Shown one piece after another: positions 25,989 to 36,147 of a DNA stretch of 64,000 nt. Each line of letters opens with the position of its first letter. The stretch's first letter is position 1. The stretch comes from Mucilaginibacter ginsenosidivorans (GTDB lineage Bacteria; Bacteroidota; Bacteroidia; Sphingobacteriales; Sphingobacteriaceae), in the NCBI RefSeq assembly GCF_007971025.1, contig NZ_CP042436.1, positions 1,426,001 through 1,490,000 on the forward strand, written 5' to 3'. Under the pieces are notes generated by a model. That model did not search any database. It was not told where the DNA came from and was given only the letters and a program-made list of their open reading frames with translations. The position numbers were made by a program, and so were the translations under genes.

Positions 25989-27131
25989 ATGAAAATCGGA
26001 ATAGTTTGTTATCCCACTTTTGGCGGCAGCGGCGTTGTAGCTACTGAGCTTGGCAAGGCTTTGGCCGACCATGGGCACCAGGTTCATTTTGTGACCTATA
26101 ATCAGCCCGCGAGGCTTGATTTTTTTTCGGAGAACCTTTTTTACCACGAAGTAGCCGTTTCCAAATACCCTTTGTTTGAATATCCGCCTTACGAATTGGC
26201 CCTGGCAAGCCGGCTTGTGGATGTGGTACGGTTTGAAAAACTGGATATACTTCACGTGCACTATGCCATACCGCACGCTTCCGCCGCATTCATGGCGAAG
26301 CAGATACTGATGACCTACGGCATCTATATCCCGGTGGTTACTACCCTGCACGGTACCGATATAACGCTTGTGGGTAAGGACAGGACCTACAGCCCGGTGG
26401 TTACCTTCTCCATCAATAAATCGGACGGCGTAACGGCCGTGTCCGAGCATTTGAAAAAAGACACATTCGAGTTTTTCGAGATCGAGAACGAGATACGGGT
26501 GATACCCAACTTTATCGATCTTACCCGTTTCAGCCTGAAAGCAAAGGACCACTTTAAAAAAGCAATAGCGCCATCGGGCGAAAAGATACTCATCCATACT
26601 TCAAACTTCCGCAAGGTAAAGCGCACCACGGATGTCATCCGGATATTTGCCAAAGTGACCGAAAAGATACCTTCCAAACTATTGATGGTAGGCGACGGCG
26701 GCGAACGATCGGAATGCGAACAACTGGCCCGCGACCTTGGCGTAAACGATAATGTCCGTTTCCTGGGCAAGCAGGATGCCATTGAGGAGATACTTTCCGT
26801 GGCCGACCTGTTCCTGATGCCGTCGCAGTCGGAGAGCTTTGGTTTGGCGGCGCTGGAGGCTATGGCCTGCAAGGTGCCGGTAGTAAGCTCGAATGCTGGC
26901 GGTTTGCCTGAATTGAATGTTGACGGCGTAACCGGTTTCCTGCGTGAGATAGGCGATATCGACGGCATGGCCGAAAGTGCCGTTTACATACTGGAGGATT
27001 GCGAACGCCTGAACACGTTTAAGGAAAACGCCCTGGCCCGCGCCAAAGAATTCGATTTGTCTATCATCCTGCCTGTGTATGAGAACTACTACGCCGAGGT
27101 GATAGAGAAAAGCCGCACGCATGTGCTTTAA
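25989..27131 (+). CDS. bshA: N-acetyl-alpha-D-glucosaminyl L-malate synthase
   Basis: BshA is the GT4 glycosyltransferase that joins UDP-GlcNAc to L-malate, the first step of bacillithiol synthesis. The 380-residue length is normal. It shows the BshA-specific opening IGIVCYPTFGGSGVVATELG, DILHVHYAIPHASAA, TTLHGTDITLVG, and the sugar-nucleotide site PSQSESFGLAALEAMACKVPVVSS. Bacillithiol is the low-molecular-weight thiol of many Bacillota and Bacteroidota. The bshB and bshC genes are not in the window, but a bacilliredoxin-like YtxJ is encoded at 41437. Confidence 0.95.
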   Translation: MKIGIVCYPTFGGSGVVATELGKALADHGHQVHFVTYNQPARLDFFSENLFYHEVAVSKYPLFEYPPYELALASRLVDVVRFEKLDILHVHYAIPHASAAFMAKQILMTYGIYIPVVTTLHGTDITLVGKDRTYSPVVTFSINKSDGVTAVSEHLKKDTFEFFEIENEIRVIPNFIDLTRFSLKAKDHFKKAIAPSGEKILIHTSNFRKVKRTTDVIRIFAKVTEKIPSKLLMVGDGGERSECEQLARDLGVNDNVRFLGKQDAIEEILSVADLFLMPSQSESFGLAALEAMACKVPVVSSNAGGLPELNVDGVTGFLREIGDIDGMAESAVYILEDCERLNTFKENALARAKEFDLSIILPVYENYYAEVIEKSRTHVL

Positions 27132-27175
27132 GGCGAAGCGATAAATTTCCTGTGAAATAACTTACTGATCAGCGT

Positions 27176-28306
27176 TTAAAAGACCCGGTACCGCAGTTTC
27201 AGGTATATGCTGTGCAAAAGCCCGATCTTCTCAAATGCATAATTGTGCTTTCCCGCCAGTCTCCCTGTACAGGCAGCTATCAACTGCTGTTCGGCCCTGG
27301 TTAACAGGCCCTTTTGCGTATATGGTACGGGTTTAAGAATTATACCTGCTTGTGTTGGTTTGCCGAACGAACTATTTGCCAGCGACGGCCTGCCCGCAAC
27401 CGTGGGCCGGCTCAATACGGCTAATGCCGGGATGCCCAGAAAATCGGCCAGTTGCTTGGCTGCCGATCGCGGCTCGTTGCACACGTCTTCGTAGCGTAAT
27501 AATAAAAAGCCGGGGCTGCCCTGCTGCCGTGCGGCAATACGCAGCGACGCTTTAAGGTAACGGAGCGCATTGCGGAGACCCGCGGCCGGCTCCATTTTTT
27601 TGCGCGATGTTAAGGTGGCTACCGGCTCCCTTAACAGGTGTATGATCTTTGCTCCCGGCATTTCCTGCCTGATACGGTCAATGAAGCGCTCGTTTGTGGG
27701 CGTTTTATCAACCCATGCCCTGGCGGTTAAATTGCCCGTGCAGGAAGCATAAGCCAGCACGATAGCCATGTGCGGCCATTGCGTACCCGGTATATGATCC
27801 ACAGCCCGCCACCAGGCCATCAGATAACGCGCAAAATTTACATATGGCGATGCCTGATCATCGCTGCGGCCAAGCAGCCAGTACGGTGGCTGGTTTATAG
27901 GGTTGGCCAGCCGGCGCAGCCATTCTTTCCCTAAAAAAGCGGCCCATTCATTTTCCGGAAGCGACAGCAGCTTGTGTTCAAGATTAGTATAATAAGTACC
28001 CTCCGAAGGAAGAACCACCAGGTCGGGGTGCCCGTCCAGCATGTCTTTCAGCAGTGTTGTCCCGCTTCGGTGAACGCCGCAAATAAAAACCGGTGCCTGA
28101 GCCAATTGCAGCCCCTGTTCGATTTGCCCGATACTTAAGGACATGGGCCCCAATTGTTCCGCAACGGCCCACACTGTTTCCGACCACGCGCCGGCAGTAG
28201 TGATCAAGCCAGCAGGCAGCCTGTCCTCCGGCCGCGTACCGGGGAGCAAATCACTAAGCAACTGTTCCGCATTAATTATTTTCGAAAACATCGACCGGCA
28301 GGGCAT
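27176..28306 (-). CDS. Sulfotransferase-family protein
   Basis: The 376-residue protein has the 5'-phosphosulfate-binding loop GVHRSGTTLLKDML near residue 78, a conserved TPTNERFIDRIRQEMPGAKII stretch and LREPVATLTSRKK around the 3'-phosphate-binding site. PAPS-dependent sulfotransferases move sulfate to sugars, lipids or small molecules; the acceptor is unknown. The first five codons may not be used, since an ATG at 28291 begins MFSKIINAEQLL. It is convergent with bshA, with 44 bp between the stop codons. Confidence 0.8.
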   Translation of the reverse strand: MPCRSMFSKIINAEQLLSDLLPGTRPEDRLPAGLITTAGAWSETVWAVAEQLGPMSLSIGQIEQGLQLAQAPVFICGVHRSGTTLLKDMLDGHPDLVVLPSEGTYYTNLEHKLLSLPENEWAAFLGKEWLRRLANPINQPPYWLLGRSDDQASPYVNFARYLMAWWRAVDHIPGTQWPHMAIVLAYASCTGNLTARAWVDKTPTNERFIDRIRQEMPGAKIIHLLREPVATLTSRKKMEPAAGLRNALRYLKASLRIAARQQGSPGFLLLRYEDVCNEPRSAAKQLADFLGIPALAVLSRPTVAGRPSLANSSFGKPTQAGIILKPVPYTQKGLLTRAEQQLIAACTGRLAGKHNYAFEKIGLLHSIYLKLRYRVF

Positions 28307-28514
28307 TGCGTTTCGCTTACTAATTAACTATACAGGCTTTTTTTCGAAAAGGTTGTTTTAATGGATGATTATAGCGTCTAAACCAACCTTACGAAATGTT
28401 AAATAAGGGAATAAGCTATCCTGGGTAATCATACAGGCATATCTGTATAACGCCTGTTATAACCCGGATAACGGTGTGGAATAGCCTTTGGTCCTTCTGC
28501 TTTAAGCTTTTCGC

Positions 28515-29642
28515 TTACTCCGCAGGCGTAAACTTCAAACAAACCGGGTTGCCCAACTGGATGCCGCTGCCGGTGGTGGTTAAAGTGCCCGTGCCCGGGT
28601 TTATCCTGAATACCACAACGTTATTGCCGTCCTGGTTAGCTACGATCAGGAACTTGCCGGTCGGGTCGATGGTAAAGTCCCGGGGATTCTGGCCGTAAGT
28701 AGTATGGCGCTCCATAAAGGTCAGTTGACCATTCTCCGGGTTTACCGAGTAAACCAGTATCGAGCTGGCATCCAGGCGGTCGGTAGCGTACAGGAAATGC
28801 CCGTCGGGTGTCATGTGTATGGCGGCCGCTCCGTTAGTTCCTTTGGCCTTCGGGTCCCTCATGCTTACGGTTTGAAGCTCCTTCACTTTGCCGCCGCTGT
28901 AAGCATAAACGTTAATTGCGCTGCCCATTTCCTGCAGCAGGTACAGGTATTTGCGATCGGGTGAGAAGGTCATGTGCCGCGGACCGTTACCTGGTTTCAC
29001 ACTCACGGTATTTTCTAAGGTAAGCGGCTGCGGTTTCGACGAACGGTAGCGCATGATATTCAGTTTATCGGTGCCCAGGTCGGTATAAAGCAGATATTTT
29101 TCATCGGGCGAGAAATAAGCCATGTGTACATGCGGCCCTTCCTGGCGTGCTGCATCGGGGCCTTTACCCTGGTCCTGTATCACCTGCGAAGGCGCCTGCA
29201 GCGAACCATCCTTATTGATGGGTAAAACAGCAAGGCTGCCGCTCGAGTAATTGGCTACAAAAACATTTTTGCGGTCCTCGTCAACAGAAATATAACATGG
29301 GTCGGCGCCGGCAGACGATTGCCTGTTCAGGAATTTCATGGTGCCGATATGCGGATCGAAAGTGAATGCGCTTACGCCGCCATTTTTCCCGTCCTCGTTC
29401 ACTGCATAAATAAACCTGTTATCCTTCGAGATGCACAGGTACGATGGATTGCTCACATTGTCTATCTGGCTCAGGTAAGCTAGCTTGCCAGTTTCGGTAT
29501 AAAACCGGTAAACATATATGCCTTTGCTGGTACCTTTGGTGTACGTGCCTATAACCAGGTCGTAAGTGGCAGGGGCCTTGTCCTTTTGCGCATAGGTAAA
29601 CACCGGAAACAGCAGGGAAATAATAAGCAGGAATTTTTTCAT
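28515..29642 (-). CDS. Lactonase-family beta-propeller (6-phosphogluconolactonase type), exported
   Basis: A signal peptide (MKKFLLIISLLFPVFTYAQ) precedes a 350-residue seven-bladed propeller of the YbhE/Pgl type. It contains repeated blades such as NPSYLCISKDNRFIYAVNED, GPRHMTFSPDRKYLYLLQE, HMTPDGHFLYATDR and FTIDPTGKFLIVANQ. Cytoplasmic members hydrolyse 6-phosphogluconolactone, but a secreted copy more likely acts on another lactone or on carbohydrate breakdown products. It is monocistronic and followed by about 200 bp without a gene. Confidence 0.88.
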   Translation of the reverse strand: MKKFLLIISLLFPVFTYAQKDKAPATYDLVIGTYTKGTSKGIYVYRFYTETGKLAYLSQIDNVSNPSYLCISKDNRFIYAVNEDGKNGGVSAFTFDPHIGTMKFLNRQSSAGADPCYISVDEDRKNVFVANYSSGSLAVLPINKDGSLQAPSQVIQDQGKGPDAARQEGPHVHMAYFSPDEKYLLYTDLGTDKLNIMRYRSSKPQPLTLENTVSVKPGNGPRHMTFSPDRKYLYLLQEMGSAINVYAYSGGKVKELQTVSMRDPKAKGTNGAAAIHMTPDGHFLYATDRLDASSILVYSVNPENGQLTFMERHTTYGQNPRDFTIDPTGKFLIVANQDGNNVVVFRINPGTGTLTTTGSGIQLGNPVCLKFTPAE

Positions 29643-29701
29643 TTTTCAGGAATGGTTAGTTAGCGCAAGATACTAATCAAAGGTGAAAGGTAAAAGGTGA
29701 A

Positions 29702-30055
29702 AGGCAGAAAGGTAAATGCCTAATACCATCGGTTTAATCCCCTCCATTTTGCCCGCAAAAGGGAGGGTGGTCGAGCATAGCGAAGATCGGGTGGGTAAAA
29801 TAGCCGCGCGATAATTAAGGATAATTAAGGGAGAAAGATGAATGCGACCTGTTTATCCCCTCCATTTTGCCTGCAAAAGGGAGGGTGGTCGAGCGTAGCG
29901 AAGATCGGGTGGGTAAAATAGCCGCGCGGTAATTAAGGATAATTAAGGCAGAAAGGTAAATGCCTAATACCATCGGTTTAATCCCCTCCATTTTGCCTGC
30001 AAAAGGGAGGGTGGTCGAGCGCAGCGAAGATCGGGTGGGTAAAGTAGCCAGGCGG
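29702..30055. repeat. Three tandem copies of a REP-like element
   Basis: The 570-bp gap 29643-30212 holds no gene. Its centre is three repeats of 118-126 bp. Each has a hairpin in which CCCTCCATTTTGC pairs with GCAAAAGGGAGGG apart from one mismatch (cores starting at 29739, 29857 and 29983). TGGTCGAGCGTAGCGAAGAT and CGGGTGGGTAAA follow, then AATTAAGG runs. Copies 1 and 3 also share the left flank GGCAGAAAGGTAAATGCC. On both sides lie AAAGGTGAAAGG-type strings in opposite orientation (29680-29710 and 30064-30210), so the block sits in a larger imperfect inverted repeat. A single diverged copy is at 6911-6965. Confidence 0.85.
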
Positions 30056-30212
30056 CAAAAACAAAAAAGGCGAAAGTTCAACTAAAAACTTTTCGCCTTT
30101 AACCTTTATCCTCTCACCCCAGACAAGCTTTCAGCTTTAGTCTTTTTGCTTAAAAAAACCTTTCGCCTTTAACCCCTGCCTGCCTGCCGGCAGGTTTATC
30201 CTTTCACCTCAA

Positions 30213-31802
30213 CTAAACCAGGTGCTTTAACTGTATTAATTCCTTTTCATCCAGGTAACGCCAGCGTCCACGGGGCAGGTCCTTTTTGGTGAGGTTGGCG
30301 TACACCGTACGGTCAAGCTTTACCACCTCGTAACCCAGGTGTTCGAAAATGCGGCGTACAATGCGGTTTTTCCCGCTGTGTATCTGTATGCCTACCTCCC
30401 GTTTGGTGCCGCCCTGTACATAGGACACCATATCCGGTTTTATCAAACCGTCTTCCAGCTCAAGGCCGAAAGCAATTTTGTTCAGGTCGCCTTGTGTAAG
30501 ACTTTTGCTTAGCTCAACCTGGTATATTTTGGTAACGTTATTTTTTGGGTGCGAAAGCTTATCGGCCAAATCGCCGTCGTTGGTCATCAAAAGCAGGCCG
30601 GTTGTATTGCGGTCGAGTCTCCCGATAGGATAGATACGCTCCCTGCTGGCCTTTTCAACCAATTGCATTACCGTACGGCGTTCCTGCGGATCGTCGGTGG
30701 TAGTGATATAATCTTTGGGTTTGTTAAGCAGCACATACACCATTTTTTCCCTTTTCAGTGTTTCACCGTTATAGCGGATCACATCTTTCATCGGGTCAAC
30801 TTTATGCCCAAGCTCCGATACCACTTCGCCGTTCACTGATATTACGCCCGCGGCTATTAGTTCATCGGCCTTGCGGCGCGAGCAAATACCCGCATTGGAA
30901 ATATAGCGGTTCAGCCTGATAAGGCCCGAATCGTCGTTTTCAGTTTTTTTGCGGCTGCGCATTACGCGGTCCTCGGGGCTGCGCTCGCTTCGTACCGGTT
31001 TATTGTTATAGGATGAATTTTCTGAATTGCGGAAAGGTTTACCCTTAAAATCACCGTCGCGTTTTTTAAAACCGCCCCCTGCTGTGCCACGGCTGCCAAA
31101 TTTTTTATCGCCACTGCGTTCGCCGCCTTTATATCCTGGTGATCTTCTTTCGCCGGCCGGCTTGTCATCAAAACTGCGTTTCGGGCGATCGCCGCCTTCC
31201 GGCCGCTCCGAATAGGAGGTATTCCTTGGCTTGTATGCTCTCTTTTCGCCGCCCGGTTCACTGCCATAGCTTCTCTTCGGCCTGTCGTCCGAGGCTGGCT
31301 TGCCCGAATACGGCGTACTTCTTGGTTTGTAATCTTTCTTTTCTCCCGCGGAGTCGCCACCATAACTGCGTTTTGGACGGTCGTCCGAAGACGGCCTGCC
31401 CGAATAGGGGGCGCTTCTTGGTTTATATTCTCTTTTCTCTCCACCCGATTCGCCGCCATAACTGCGTTTTGGCCGGTCGTCAGAGGTTGGCCTGCCCGAA
31501 TAAGGTGTGTTTCGTGGTTTGAAGCTTTTCTTCTCCCCATCATTATCGAACGTTCTTTTAGGGCGGTCATCTGACCCGGCGCGACCGCTGTACGACTTAC
31601 CGGACGAAAATGATTTCTTACGGCCGCCAGCCGCTTCGTCACCATAATGATTTCGTTTGAGTTTACTACCTATGTTCTCCGTTGCGGACCTGTCGGCCCC
31701 GGAGTTAGTAGATTTTTTCGCCTTATCGTCACCTGTAAAGGATCTTTTAGGTGCTCTGGCGGACCTGTCATCACGACTGTTCGCTGGTCTTTTAAATACC
31801 AT
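30213..31802 (-). CDS. Pseudouridine synthase (RluB/RsuA type) with a repetitive N-terminal extension
   Basis: The 529-residue protein ends in a normal RsuA/RluB enzyme: an S4 RNA-binding domain from residue 294 (LIRLNRYISNAGICSRRKAD) and a synthase domain with the catalytic Asp397 in GRLDRNTTGLLL. Such enzymes make pseudouridine in rRNA. The first 290 residues are a basic low-complexity region with about four tandem 32-residue repeats (residues 89-216). Each reads roughly GEKxxYKPRxxPYSGRP and then xSDDRPKRSYG. The matching DNA repeat is 96 bp. The extension is probably disordered and RNA-binding. Confidence 0.93.
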   Translation of the reverse strand: MVFKRPANSRDDRSARAPKRSFTGDDKAKKSTNSGADRSATENIGSKLKRNHYGDEAAGGRKKSFSSGKSYSGRAGSDDRPKRTFDNDGEKKSFKPRNTPYSGRPTSDDRPKRSYGGESGGEKREYKPRSAPYSGRPSSDDRPKRSYGGDSAGEKKDYKPRSTPYSGKPASDDRPKRSYGSEPGGEKRAYKPRNTSYSERPEGGDRPKRSFDDKPAGERRSPGYKGGERSGDKKFGSRGTAGGGFKKRDGDFKGKPFRNSENSSYNNKPVRSERSPEDRVMRSRKKTENDDSGLIRLNRYISNAGICSRRKADELIAAGVISVNGEVVSELGHKVDPMKDVIRYNGETLKREKMVYVLLNKPKDYITTTDDPQERRTVMQLVEKASRERIYPIGRLDRNTTGLLLMTNDGDLADKLSHPKNNVTKIYQVELSKSLTQGDLNKIAFGLELEDGLIKPDMVSYVQGGTKREVGIQIHSGKNRIVRRIFEHLGYEVVKLDRTVYANLTKKDLPRGRWRYLDEKELIQLKHLV

Positions 31803-31962
31803 AATTTTTGCTTTGCGCTATCTCTAAGAGAGGGTCAAAGGTACAAAATGTGGAAAGATTTTACAACTTTTTTATTCGGTTCAAAAACTGCGTTTAACAT
31901 ACTTTAAACATTGATTTTAAATAAATTTCAGGTCGCGTAAAACAATCACCTGGTTATAAGTG

Positions 31963-31994
31963 TTTGATAGTCTGACTTATATACCCTACATTTG
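31963..31994 (+). promoter_or_regulatory. Bacteroidota-type promoter of the transglycosylase gene
   Basis: TTTG at 31963-31966 and TACATTTG at 31987-31994 are 20 bp apart, matching the TTTG/TAnnTTTG (-33/-7) consensus of this phylum. The ATG follows 28 bp after the box. Confidence 0.65.
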
Positions 31995-32022
31995 CATCAC
32001 ATTTATCTCTTATATTTAATTA

Positions 32023-32802
32023 ATGACGAAAAAAGAAATGACAAAAAAACACTTAATTACGTGCTCCGTGATGGGTGTATTGGCGTTCATTTCCGGGCTG
32101 TTTATCTGCGGCAAAACCGACACCAAAAAGGTGGCCAGGCATAAGGCAGAATACAGATTTATTTACGCCAAAAATGACTTTACCAATGATTTTAGCTTCG
32201 CTGATGAAGCGGTCCCTTTAAATGATAAACGGATAAACCAAAAGCTGCGTAAGTCGCTTGTGCGCACCAGCTACAGTCACATCCAGTCGAATATTTTACA
32301 GGAAGAGGCCATAAAATTATTCCCTATTATCGAGCCTATCTTAAAGGCCAATGGTATTCCTGAGGATTTCAAGTACATGCCGCTGGTTGAAGCCGGGCTT
32401 AAATCGGGCGTTTCAAAACGCGGCTCCGCGGGCTGGTGGCAGTTTATGCCGGGCACCGCCCGTACTTATGGATTAAAAGTAGGACATGGCAGGGACGAGC
32501 GGTATAACATCCGCAAATCCACAATAGCTGCCTGCAAATACCTCAACGAGCTTTACGCTGAGTTTAACAGCTGGACACTTGCCGCTGCCGCCTATAATAT
32601 TGGCGAAATAAAAATGGCAAGGGCCATACGGGAGCAAAGCGAGGATAATTATTTTCGTATGCACTTTAACGCCGAAACAGGGAGCTACCTTTACCGCATT
32701 ATTGCGATGAAGGCTATTATAGAAAGACCCCAGAAATACGGCTATAAAAAATATTTCAACCTTGATAATCTGCAGCCTGCAGACTTAATGGCATTCAATT
32801 AA
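32023..32802 (+). CDS. Lytic transglycosylase (SLT/GH23 domain)
   Basis: The 259-residue protein has an N-terminal signal anchor (residues 10-30). A soluble-lytic-transglycosylase domain follows, with the catalytic Glu123 in MPLVEAGLKSG, the GSAGWWQFMPGTARTYGL signature and the AAAAYNIGE loop. Such enzymes cleave peptidoglycan between MurNAc and GlcNAc, leaving 1,6-anhydro ends. No LysM repeats follow, unlike MltD. It has its own promoter and a strong terminator, so it is monocistronic. Confidence 0.93.
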   Translation: MTKKEMTKKHLITCSVMGVLAFISGLFICGKTDTKKVARHKAEYRFIYAKNDFTNDFSFADEAVPLNDKRINQKLRKSLVRTSYSHIQSNILQEEAIKLFPIIEPILKANGIPEDFKYMPLVEAGLKSGVSKRGSAGWWQFMPGTARTYGLKVGHGRDERYNIRKSTIAACKYLNELYAEFNSWTLAAAAYNIGEIKMARAIREQSEDNYFRMHFNAETGSYLYRIIAMKAIIERPQKYGYKKYFNLDNLQPADLMAFN

Positions 32803-32829
32803 TTGCCCTTAGTTCACGGAGCACTCGAG

Positions 32830-32865
32830 GACCGCTTTACCCAATGGTAAAGCGGTCTTTTTTTT
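32830..32865 (+). terminator. Strong intrinsic terminator after the transglycosylase gene
   Basis: GACCGCTTTACC (32830-32841), loop CAAT and GGTAAAGCGGTC (32846-32857) form a perfect 12-bp stem followed by eight T residues. The promoter box TATCTTTG for uvrA begins one base after the T-run (32867-32874). Confidence 0.95.
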
Positions 32866-32866
32866 G

Positions 32867-32874
32867 TATCTTTG
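32867..32874 (+). promoter_or_regulatory. TAnnTTTG box upstream of uvrA
   Basis: TATCTTTG matches the phylum-specific -7 consensus. It leaves a uvrA leader of about 120 nt, in which I see no SOS-type operator that I can name. Confidence 0.45.
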
Positions 32875-32999
32875 CACCCTTAAATAACGGGTCGTCAGTA
32901 AAGGCAATTTGCCTGTTTCTTAAACTTTTACTGCTCCTTTAAGGTTATTTATAAATTGACATTTATATTAGAAAAATACTAACTAATTTAGCAATTAAT

Positions 33000-35873
33000 A
33001 TGGCTGAATTAGTTCCCGATTTAAATATGATCGAAAAACCTGTTGACCTGGGCGAGCAAAGCGAAGTTGAAGTGTATGGTGCCCGGGTGCATAATTTAAA
33101 AAATATCGATGTTTCCTTTCCGCGAAACAAACTGGTTGTAGTAACGGGTTTAAGTGGAAGCGGCAAATCGTCGCTGGCGTTTGATACCATTTACGCCGAA
33201 GGGCAGCGCCGGTATATGGAAACCTTTTCCGCCTATTCGCGCCAGTTTATGGGCGGCATGGAGCGGCCCGATGTGGATAAAGTGTCGGGCCTTAGCCCGG
33301 TTATCGCCATCGAACAAAAAACCACCAGCAAAAACCCCCGTTCCACTGTCGGCACCATTACCGAGATATACGACTTTATGCGCCTGCTTTATGCGCGCGC
33401 CGGCGAAGCCTATTCTTACGTTACAGGCGAAAAGATGGAGCGGATGTCGGAAGATCAGATACTAAAGACCATCACCACCAAATTCGAGGGACAGCCCGTA
33501 AATATACTCGCCCCGGTTGTAAAGGGCCGCAAAGGGCATTACCGCGAATTGTTCGAACAGATACGTAAGCAAGGATTTCTGAAGGTTTGGGTGGACGGAG
33601 AGATCGTTGATGTTACGCCTAAGATGCAGCTCGACCGTTATAAGATACACGATATCGATATTGTTGTCGACAGGCTTATCGTCAGCGAAAAGGACAGTAA
33701 ACGTTTACATACTTCCATACAGTCGGCGTTAAAAACGGCCAAAGGTATTATCAGGATAGCCGACAGGGATAATAACGTATTTTATTACAGCAAGTACCTG
33801 ATGGACCCTGTTTCGGGAATATCTTATGACGAGCCGCAGCCGAATACCTTTTCGTTCAACTCGCCCTATGGTGCCTGCGAAAAATGTGATGGTCTTGGCT
33901 ATATTTTCGAAGTGGATGAGGCATCTGTGATACCTAATCCGAAATTAAGCATACTGAACGGCGGACTTGCCCCTTTGGGCGAATACCGCGAAACCTGGAT
34001 ATTCCAGGTGTTGAAGTCGCTGGCGAAGAAATATGAATTCTCCTTATCCACCCCGATAGATAAACTTCCCCGCGAAGTGCTGGATATTATCCTGAACGGT
34101 ACACAGGATATGATAACCGTGGCCGTGGAATACAATAAGTGGAACGTACAGAACTACCAGATCACCTTCGACGGTATCATCCGCATGCTGGAAGAACAGC
34201 AGGAACGCCGTAGCGACGAGGGTATGGAGGATATGGAGAACTACCGTGTGCTCCGGACCTGCCCGGTTTGTGAAGGTGCGCGGTTGAAAAAGGAATCGCT
34301 CCATTTTAAGATCGATCATAAAAACATTTTCGAGCTGGCCTGCATGGATATCCGCGAACTACAGGAGTGGTTCAATAACCTGGAAGACAGGCTGAACGAG
34401 CGCCAGAATGTTATAGGCAAGGAAATATTGAAAGAGATAAGGGCGCGTATTGTTTTCCTGCTGGATGTTGGCTTGAGCTATCTTACGCTCGACCGTACTG
34501 CACGTACCCTTTCGGGCGGCGAGGCACAACGTATCAGGCTGGCAACACAAATAGGTTCGCAGCTGATGAATGTGATGTATATCCTTGATGAGCCAAGCAT
34601 CGGCCTGCACCAGCGTGATAACGAGCGGCTGATACACGCGCTAAAAAACCTGCGCGACCTGGGTAATACGGTTTTGGTAGTCGAGCATGATAAGGATATG
34701 ATCCTGGAAGCCGATCATGTTATAGATATGGGCCCTGCGGCGGGCATGCATGGCGGGGAAATAGTAGCGCAGGGTACGCCTGCCGAGCTAATGACCATGC
34801 ATACCCTTACCACATCGTACCTGAACGGCGAGAAAAGCATTGCCGTACCAAAGAAAAGGCGCGAAGGGAACGGCAAAATACTATCGCTCAGAAAAGCTAC
34901 CGGGCATAACCTTAAAAAGGTATCTGTTGATTTTCCATTGGGTAAGCTGATCGGCATAACCGGGGTATCTGGCAGTGGCAAATCGAGTTTAATAACCGAG
35001 ACGCTATATCCCATACTAAATCATTATTTTTTTAGAGCCAAGAAACAACCTTTGCCTTATGAAAGTATTGAAGGGTTAGATAATATCGATAAAGTGATCG
35101 AGATCGATCAAACGCCTATCGGCCGTACGCCGCGCTCGAACCCGGCTACCTATACCGGTGTTTTCTCTGATATCCGTAACCTGTATTTTCAACTGCCCGA
35201 ATCAAAGATAAGAGGTTATAAGCCGGGGCGGTTCTCGTTCAACGTAAAAGGCGGACGCTGCGAAACCTGCCAGGGCGGGGGCATGAAGGTGATCGAAATG
35301 AACTTCCTGCCCGATGTACAGGTTCCGTGCGAGGAGTGCGGCGGCCGGCGCTACAATCGCGAAACACTGGAGGTGCGTTATCGCGGCAAATCCATCAGCG
35401 ATGTGCTGGATATGAGCATTGAAACCGCCTGCGACTTTTTTGAACACATCCCATCCATCCACCGCAAAATAAGGACATTGTTTGATGTTGGGTTAGGGTA
35501 TATCACCCTTGGCCAGGCTTCAACCACGCTATCCGGCGGCGAGGCTCAGCGCGTTAAGCTGGCTACCGAACTTTCCAAAAAAGACACTGGCAATACCTTC
35601 TATATTTTGGATGAACCAACTACAGGATTGCATTTTGAGGATATCAATGTATTGCTTGGTGTGCTTCAGCAACTGGTGGATAAAGGAAACACGGTACTGG
35701 TTATCGAACACAATCTTGATGTCATCAAGGTGGTCGATCATGTGATAGACCTTGGTCCCGAAGGTGGCTCCGGTGGCGGTAAAATTCTTTTCAGCGGCAC
35801 ACCCGAGGGTTTATGCAAAGTGAAAGAGAGCTTTACCGGGCAGTTTTTGAAGAAGGAGATGGGGATAAAGTGA
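33000..35873 (+). CDS. uvrA: Excinuclease ABC subunit A
   Basis: UvrA is the damage-sensing ATPase of nucleotide excision repair. The 957-residue protein has two ABC ATPase modules: Walker [10 protein letters not shown] and GVSGSGKSS, signatures LSGGEAQRI and LSGGEAQRV, Walker B regions [10 protein letters not shown] and [10 protein letters not shown]. Its zinc-finger cysteines are [26 protein letters not shown] and CEECGGRR. It is complete and of normal length. The gene is followed by a PIN toxin-antitoxin pair on the same strand. Confidence 0.98.
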   Translation: MAELVPDLNMIEKPVDLGEQSEVEVYGARVHNLKNIDVSFPRNKLVVVTGLSGSGKSSLAFDTIYAEGQRRYMETFSAYSRQFMGGMERPDVDKVSGLSPVIAIEQKTTSKNPRSTVGTITEIYDFMRLLYARAGEAYSYVTGEKMERMSEDQILKTITTKFEGQPVNILAPVVKGRKGHYRELFEQIRKQGFLKVWVDGEIVDVTPKMQLDRYKIHDIDIVVDRLIVSEKDSKRLHTSIQSALKTAKGIIRIADRDNNVFYYSKYLMDPVSGISYDEPQPNTFSFNSPYGACEKCDGLGYIFEVDEASVIPNPKLSILNGGLAPLGEYRETWIFQVLKSLAKKYEFSLSTPIDKLPREVLDIILNGTQDMITVAVEYNKWNVQNYQITFDGIIRMLEEQQERRSDEGMEDMENYRVLRTCPVCEGARLKKESLHFKIDHKNIFELACMDIRELQEWFNNLEDRLNERQNVIGKEILKEIRARIVFLLDVGLSYLTLDRTARTLSGGEAQRIRLATQIGSQLMNVMYILDEPSIGLHQRDNERLIHALKNLRDLGNTVLVVEHDKDMILEADHVIDMGPAAGMHGGEIVAQGTPAELMTMHTLTTSYLNGEKSIAVPKKRREGNGKILSLRKATGHNLKKVSVDFPLGKLIGITGVSGSGKSSLITETLYPILNHYFFRAKKQPLPYESIEGLDNIDKVIEIDQTPIGRTPRSNPATYTGVFSDIRNLYFQLPESKIRGYKPGRFSFNVKGGRCETCQGGGMKVIEMNFLPDVQVPCEECGGRRYNRETLEVRYRGKSISDVLDMSIETACDFFEHIPSIHRKIRTLFDVGLGYITLGQASTTLSGGEAQRVKLATELSKKDTGNTFYILDEPTTGLHFEDINVLLGVLQQLVDKGNTVLVIEHNLDVIKVVDHVIDLGPEGGSGGGKILFSGTPEGLCKVKESFTGQFLKKEMGIK

Positions 35874-35907
35874 ATAATATTGTTATTTCTTTTGGGTATA
35901 TTTGAAT

Positions 35908-36147
35908 ATGAAAGCCAAAGAATTAGTTTCAGATTCTTTAAATGATCAGCAGGTAATGATGCTAAGGTTATTGAAAAAGCCTTTGCCTGAAGCCGATTTT
36001 ATCCAAATCCGTAGGCTTGCGGTTAAATTATTGTCGAAACAACTGGATGAAACCGTTCAGGAATGGGAAGATAATAACAATATTACTGAAACGTCGTACG
36101 AGGAGCTAAGCAAAGAACATTTTCGCCGCAAGTCTGCCAACTCCTGA
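35908..36147 (+). CDS. Putative antitoxin of a PIN toxin-antitoxin pair
   Basis: An acidic, helical 79-residue protein (start at the ATG at 35908, MKAKELVSDSL; another ATG lies two codons upstream). It contains LNDQQVMMLRLLKKPLPEADF and a middle helix ending ETVQEWEDN. It aligns by eye with the 69-residue protein encoded at 41165-41374, which precedes a second PIN gene. No DNA-binding motif is obvious. Its stop codon TGA at 36145-36147 overlaps the likely start region of the toxin, so the two should be translationally coupled. Confidence 0.65.
   Translation: MKAKELVSDSLNDQQVMMLRLLKKPLPEADFIQIRRLAVKLLSKQLDETVQEWEDNNNITETSYEELSKEHFRRKSANS

Noticed and set aside
29643..30212. A CRISPR array at the tandem repeats
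   Set aside because: Only three long (118-126 bp) units with no unique spacers of constant size and no cas genes; the hairpin-plus-tail form fits REP-like elements.
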